In this document: piece by piece, positions 60,544-64,000 of the stretch
Position numbering within the stretch: the stretch's first letter is position 1
How the letters are laid out: each line of letters starts with the position of its first letter
Assembly: GCA_026874595.1 (NCBI GenBank)
Contig: CM049312.1
Span: 77,043,429-77,107,428 of the forward strand
Reading direction: 5' to 3'
DNA: 64,000 nt
Source of the DNA: Sipunculus nudus
Lineage: Eukaryota > Annelida > Sipuncula > Golfingiida > Sipunculidae
Notes under the pieces: model-generated
Databases searched by the model: none
Told to the model about the DNA's origin: nothing
What the model saw: the letters and a program-made list of their open reading frames with translations, nothing else
Translations under genes and position numbers: made by a program

Positions 60544-61990
60544 GGCTACGACTTCAGTCATGCAAATAACATTACTATAGGGGACTTATTTTTAGTGAAA
60601 CTGCACAGAAGAACAATAATAAAAATGTATGGAAGCATTCAGTGATCTTATACAGGAATGAGATGAAAGATGTAAGCAGGTTTCATGGATTTTATACCAG
60701 TTTTTAGTGTTTGTCTATTTATTCCTCGATTCAAGGTTCACGTCTCCTATGTCAGCGTGACTGTGTTACATGACACATAATCTGAAGCAAAGTTGTATGA
60801 TGAATAGGAGTCCACTTCTCATTTGCATACTTTCTGTCAGTACGACATCAGCAGAAAATCAGAACTTATTTTTGACTGAACAGATCAGTGTTCACTTTTC
60901 ATCATAACACGCTATTTTCAGGTCTGAAAATCAAAATTTCTCACACTGGCGAGTCGGTGGAAGGGGGTGTGCCCCTATTAACCCTTATTCTATTATCAGA
61001 AATAACTTTTCACTTGAAGTGTCTGGTTTTCTTCAATGGAAGTTTTGGCATGTTTGGCTTTAATACAATCTGAATAAAACAAGTAGAACTTTTTGTGGAT
61101 TGATGGCTGGCCTACTGAACTTCATGAGCATTTCTTTTAGCTCACATAATGAGTTTTATCTAACATCCCTTTTAAATCATAGATGTGTATTGTAATATGA
61201 ATGGTAAATAAATCATAATAACTAAAAATGATGACGAATACCTCTTACCTTGATTGCTGAAGGAAGTGAATGAGGGAAGTGAATCAGATTTGAATACTGT
61301 TTTCTGCTATGGGTAATGAAGTCTGATGTTGTGGTTGATAGGTTCATAGGTTTAGGGATGATAATAGTACCAGTATTTACCTTTATTTTGGTTGACAGTA
61401 ATTTTTGACTGCTGACACCATTGTTACAGCACAATGAAAGCCTGACATTTTTGTAACCGTGACAAACTGGCATGACAACATCTTGCCATACAGACTACAC
61501 TGCACAGAAGCAGACTCACAAGAGTATAGGTTAGGGAGTGTTGGTATAGAAAACCTATACTTAAAATGCACTGGGGTTCTAAATGTACTGAATAGTGTAA
61601 TGAAGTCTGTTCAAATATGTTGGAAGAATTGTTTCAAGACAAATTACATAACCATGAGTGTTTACTCCATCTCCTAACTGTCACAAAATTTAGTTTACAT
61701 CTGTGGAAAGTTAAAGTACATGTTCACCTTCCCTGTAGAAAATCCAAAATGAAGGATAGAATATATTCCATTATTATTATAAAAATGATATGTGTTTGTC
61801 ATTTGTCTGGGTCTTACCTTTTTGAGTCAAATTTAAAATTTCATTAATATTTCTTCTCCAGATGATATATGGTATGAGGAGTCATGGCAGGTCATTCACG
61901 GCTTCTTATAATTGGATTATAGAAGATAACATAGGTTAGGTTAACATTAGCTATGATTCCGATACGTAATAAAGTGTAAACCTGTTTCAG
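60544..61990 (+). other. Intron between cassettes B2 and B3
   Basis: After the B2 poly(A) signal, AT-rich sequence with no domain-bearing frame on either strand. Confidence 0.45.
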
Positions 61991-62431
61991 CTGTCAGAAG
62001 GAGGGAAGCGGGCACATACCAGACTGCGTATTAGCCAGAAACGAGCCCTCTGTGAGTACAAACAGTCCAATCCAAGCGCCAAACTTGACGATATTGTCCA
62101 ACATTTCTCAGCAGAATGGGGAGTCACCATCGGAAGATCAACCGTATGTGATATACTGAAGCAGCGAGAAAAATGGCTCACCTGTGAAGAACAGCCACAT
62201 GACCTTGTCCGAGAACAGTTCGCTAAATTTGAACGGCTTGAAAAATTACTGTTTCTGTGGGTGACAGAGTTACAGTCCTCTGGGGTTCAGCTCACTAATT
62301 TGCTTCTCAATGAAAAAGCACAGGATATCATGAAGGACTTGCAGTTTGCTGGTGACTTTCACTGCCCTAAAGGATGGCTGCTTCGATTTAAACAGAGATA
62401 TTGCTTGAACCAAATAATAAAGGATGATTAA
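61991..62431 (+). CDS. Alternative terminal exon: CENP-B/Tigger-type double HTH (cassette B3)
   Basis: The acceptor (acctgtttcag) precedes base 61991; phase 0, 441 bp, 146 residues with stop at 62429-62431. First HTH: SEGGKRAHTRLRISQKRALC ... EWGVTIGRSTVCDILKQREK. Second HTH: RLEKLLFLWVTELQSSGVQL then FHCPKGWLLRFKQRYCL. The second HTH is the most diverged of the five: IKAKAV is replaced by NEKAQDI and FRYSPGW by FHCPKGW. No ATG occurs before about codon 114, so start-codon-based ORF calling misses the exon entirely; the open frame, the acceptor and similarity to the two sister exons establish it. An intact 146-codon frame indicates selection. Confidence 0.85.
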   Translation: MSEGGKRAHTRLRISQKRALCEYKQSNPSAKLDDIVQHFSAEWGVTIGRSTVCDILKQREKWLTCEEQPHDLVREQFAKFERLEKLLFLWVTELQSSGVQLTNLLLNEKAQDIMKDLQFAGDFHCPKGWLLRFKQRYCLNQIIKDD

Positions 62432-63613
62432 AGATAAACATGTACTAAAGAGAAACAAAGTTGTTACGAAAAAGGATTGTCCTTAGTGATGAGGATATGC
62501 GGAAGAACAAGAATATATTGGTTGTTAAAGATAATGTTGGCACAGGCCTTTTAACTGATACTTTAATTTTGCACAGAGGAATTCAGAAAAGGTCCCTTGA
62601 GACAGTTGTTTGTGGGCAAGTTTTGTAGGAAGGAGGAATTCCAGCATTGCAGCTAGAGAACTTTATAAAGATAGCAGCTACATGTCCAAGGAATGTCATG
62701 TGATTCCTTTGATCTTACTTTTTTGTCAAGGTGAATTATGTCCCAGTACTCAGGTTTCAGTGTTCACAAGATATGAGGAAATTACCAACAAGGAGAAGAT
62801 TGTGCAGACAAATACTATACACTGCTTGAAAAATGTTTGAAATTTTCAAAACCGTTTGTATTTATATTTCAAGAAGAAATACTCATTTGTGATCCTTTTA
62901 AGGTATAATAACTATTTGTTACTGACTATTTTTTAAATGTTATATGCAAGATGGCAATATAACATTTGTCATTCTTGTATTAGGAAATTTGTTAAACCAA
63001 GTTGTATAACAATTTCGTGCCTCTTTCAGACTCTACAGCTTTATAGACTGTTTATTTGCATCTCATCATTAAAATTTTGCTGATTGAGGGAGAAAGTATA
63101 TCTTGGTCAAAGCTACAAGAATTAGTTTCTGAATGATGTAACAAAGCGTTAAGTGTGGCTGAGAAATCAGACTCTACGCAAGCAAAACTGCACTGAATTG
63201 TTTGCCATGCTCTGATGGGCTGCAATTATTTTATGCTACATAATGATTGACTGTTGCTCATTTCTAAAGAACAACCAGTTCGGAAAGTGGTGTCCATGTA
63301 TATACTGTCAAGGAACTAATAACATGTATTGCCCTTTGTTTTTTTTTTAGAAAATAATCTCTAAAATTCACATCTTACTTGAAAAAGCTGAGTAACCCTA
63401 GAATAATGCCAGTATAAATTGCTAGTTATACTTTTGAAGATGGTTAAGTTCCTTGACCTTTGCTTTCTGACTGTTGAAGATTAACCAGCACAAGGTCTTT
63501 CTCACAGATCTTCAGATGTCTTTCTTATATGTTATGAGCAGATTAGTTTTCTTTTCTGGAAAAGGAAAGGTTTCTTCCTATTAATAGAGAAATTCTTTTT
63601 TTACGTCTTGTAG
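62432..63613 (+). other. Intron between cassette B3 and zinc-ribbon exon
   Basis: AT-rich, no coding support; the end shows a T-run then the acceptor of the zinc-ribbon exon. Confidence 0.45.
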
Positions 63614-63937
63614 GGGGAGAAGGACCATTGTCTGAACTTTGGAAGTTCACCAGGGGCTGAAGAAGTCCACAATTTGCCTTCACATTCAAACACTGTGGAT
63701 ATCTCAAATTCATATGGTCATCTACCTGCGAAAATCCCACCCACTGAATCTAATGACTCACCAAGGCGTAGATGTCGAATGTGCCGCATCACTCACAAAA
63801 CTCGAAAGGAGAGCTATCATTACTGCCCTAAATGTCCGAAACAACCGGCACTTTGCCTCTTGCCCTGTTTTAACCTGTACCATAAATCAGAAGAATTTTT
63901 GTTAACAAATATGTTAAAACACCCAGAACCTCATTAA
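63614..63937 (+). CDS. Alternative terminal exon: piggyBac-type C-terminal zinc ribbon (cassette PB)
   Basis: The acceptor (ttacgtcttgtag) precedes base 63614; phase 0, 107 residues, own stop. Residues 52-90 match the cysteine-rich zinc ribbon found at the C-terminus of piggyBac transposases (Tnp_zf-ribbon_2/DDE_Tnp_1-like ribbon): C54-x2-C57, then YHYC71-x2-C74, then LC81-x3-C85F and LYH90. In piggyBac this domain binds the transposon end; here it stands alone, with no DDE domain nearby. The lead (residues 1-50) is polar and unrecognised. Same phase and strand as the HTH cassettes, so most simply the sixth visible cassette of this gene; a separate gene using this exon is possible. Confidence 0.75.
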   Translation, partial: GEKDHCLNFGSSPGAEEVHNLPSHSNTVDISNSYGHLPAKIPPTESNDSPRRRCRMCRITHKTRKESYHYCPKCPKQPALCLLPCFNLYHKSEEFLLTNMLKHPEPH

Positions 63938-64000
63938 ATCTGACACTAAGTCACAGATCAGGATTGGATTTGTTAATTTTCAGTGTCAGTTACTGCCAAA

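Overview
This is eukaryotic nuclear DNA, AT-rich and dense in repeats. Its coding information sits in short exons bounded by GT/AG splice signals. The repeats (tRNA-derived SINEs, Helentron-like 'pearl'-type elements with tandem cores, a CR1-like LINE tail, AGGTCA-rich tandem repeats) look like those of a lophotrochozoan, most probably a mollusc. That placement is inference.

The window holds two head-to-head paralogous genes. Each has one long constant exon followed by an array of alternative terminal exons, and each terminal exon encodes a complete DNA-binding module with its own stop codon. The minus-strand gene has its constant exon at 31950-30831 (367 codons) and six C2H2 zinc-finger cassettes at 24366, 17985, 11707, 7117, 6123 and 2940, reading leftward. 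The plus-strand gene has its constant exon at 46039-46930 (290 codons) and six cassettes reading rightward. Five of these (54428, 55518, 57372, 60103, 61991) encode a double helix-turn-helix domain of the CENP-B/pogo-Tigger transposase type without a DDE catalytic domain. The sixth (63614) encodes a piggyBac-type C-terminal zinc ribbon. Both constant exons end on an AAG codon directly before GT, and all twelve cassettes start in phase 0 after AG, so any cassette can be joined in frame to its constant exon. The plan resembles Drosophila lola and mod(mdg4), but no BTB domain is present. The constant region starts with an unrecognised, strongly conserved ~52-residue domain, followed by a disordered linker with a basic nuclear-localisation-like cluster and two SUMO-type motifs spaced identically in the two paralogs.

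Layout: 1-30.8 kb is the cassette array of the minus gene, with large introns holding mobile elements (two SINEs, two Helentron-like elements, two 435-bp TRIM elements, two TTAA MITEs, a foldback element). 31-46 kb holds the two constant exons and the head-to-head interval, with a twin-primed LINE fragment, many microsatellites, two CpG-richer patches that may be promoters, a hAT-like element and a decayed Tigger-like transposon. 47-64 kb is the plus-gene cassette array, with two intronic minisatellites. The minus array may continue left of base 1 and the plus array right of base 64000.

Functional reading (inference): alternative last-exon choice gives each gene a family of nuclear proteins with one shared effector N-terminus and different DNA specificities. 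The plus gene took its DNA-binding parts from at least two transposon superfamilies.
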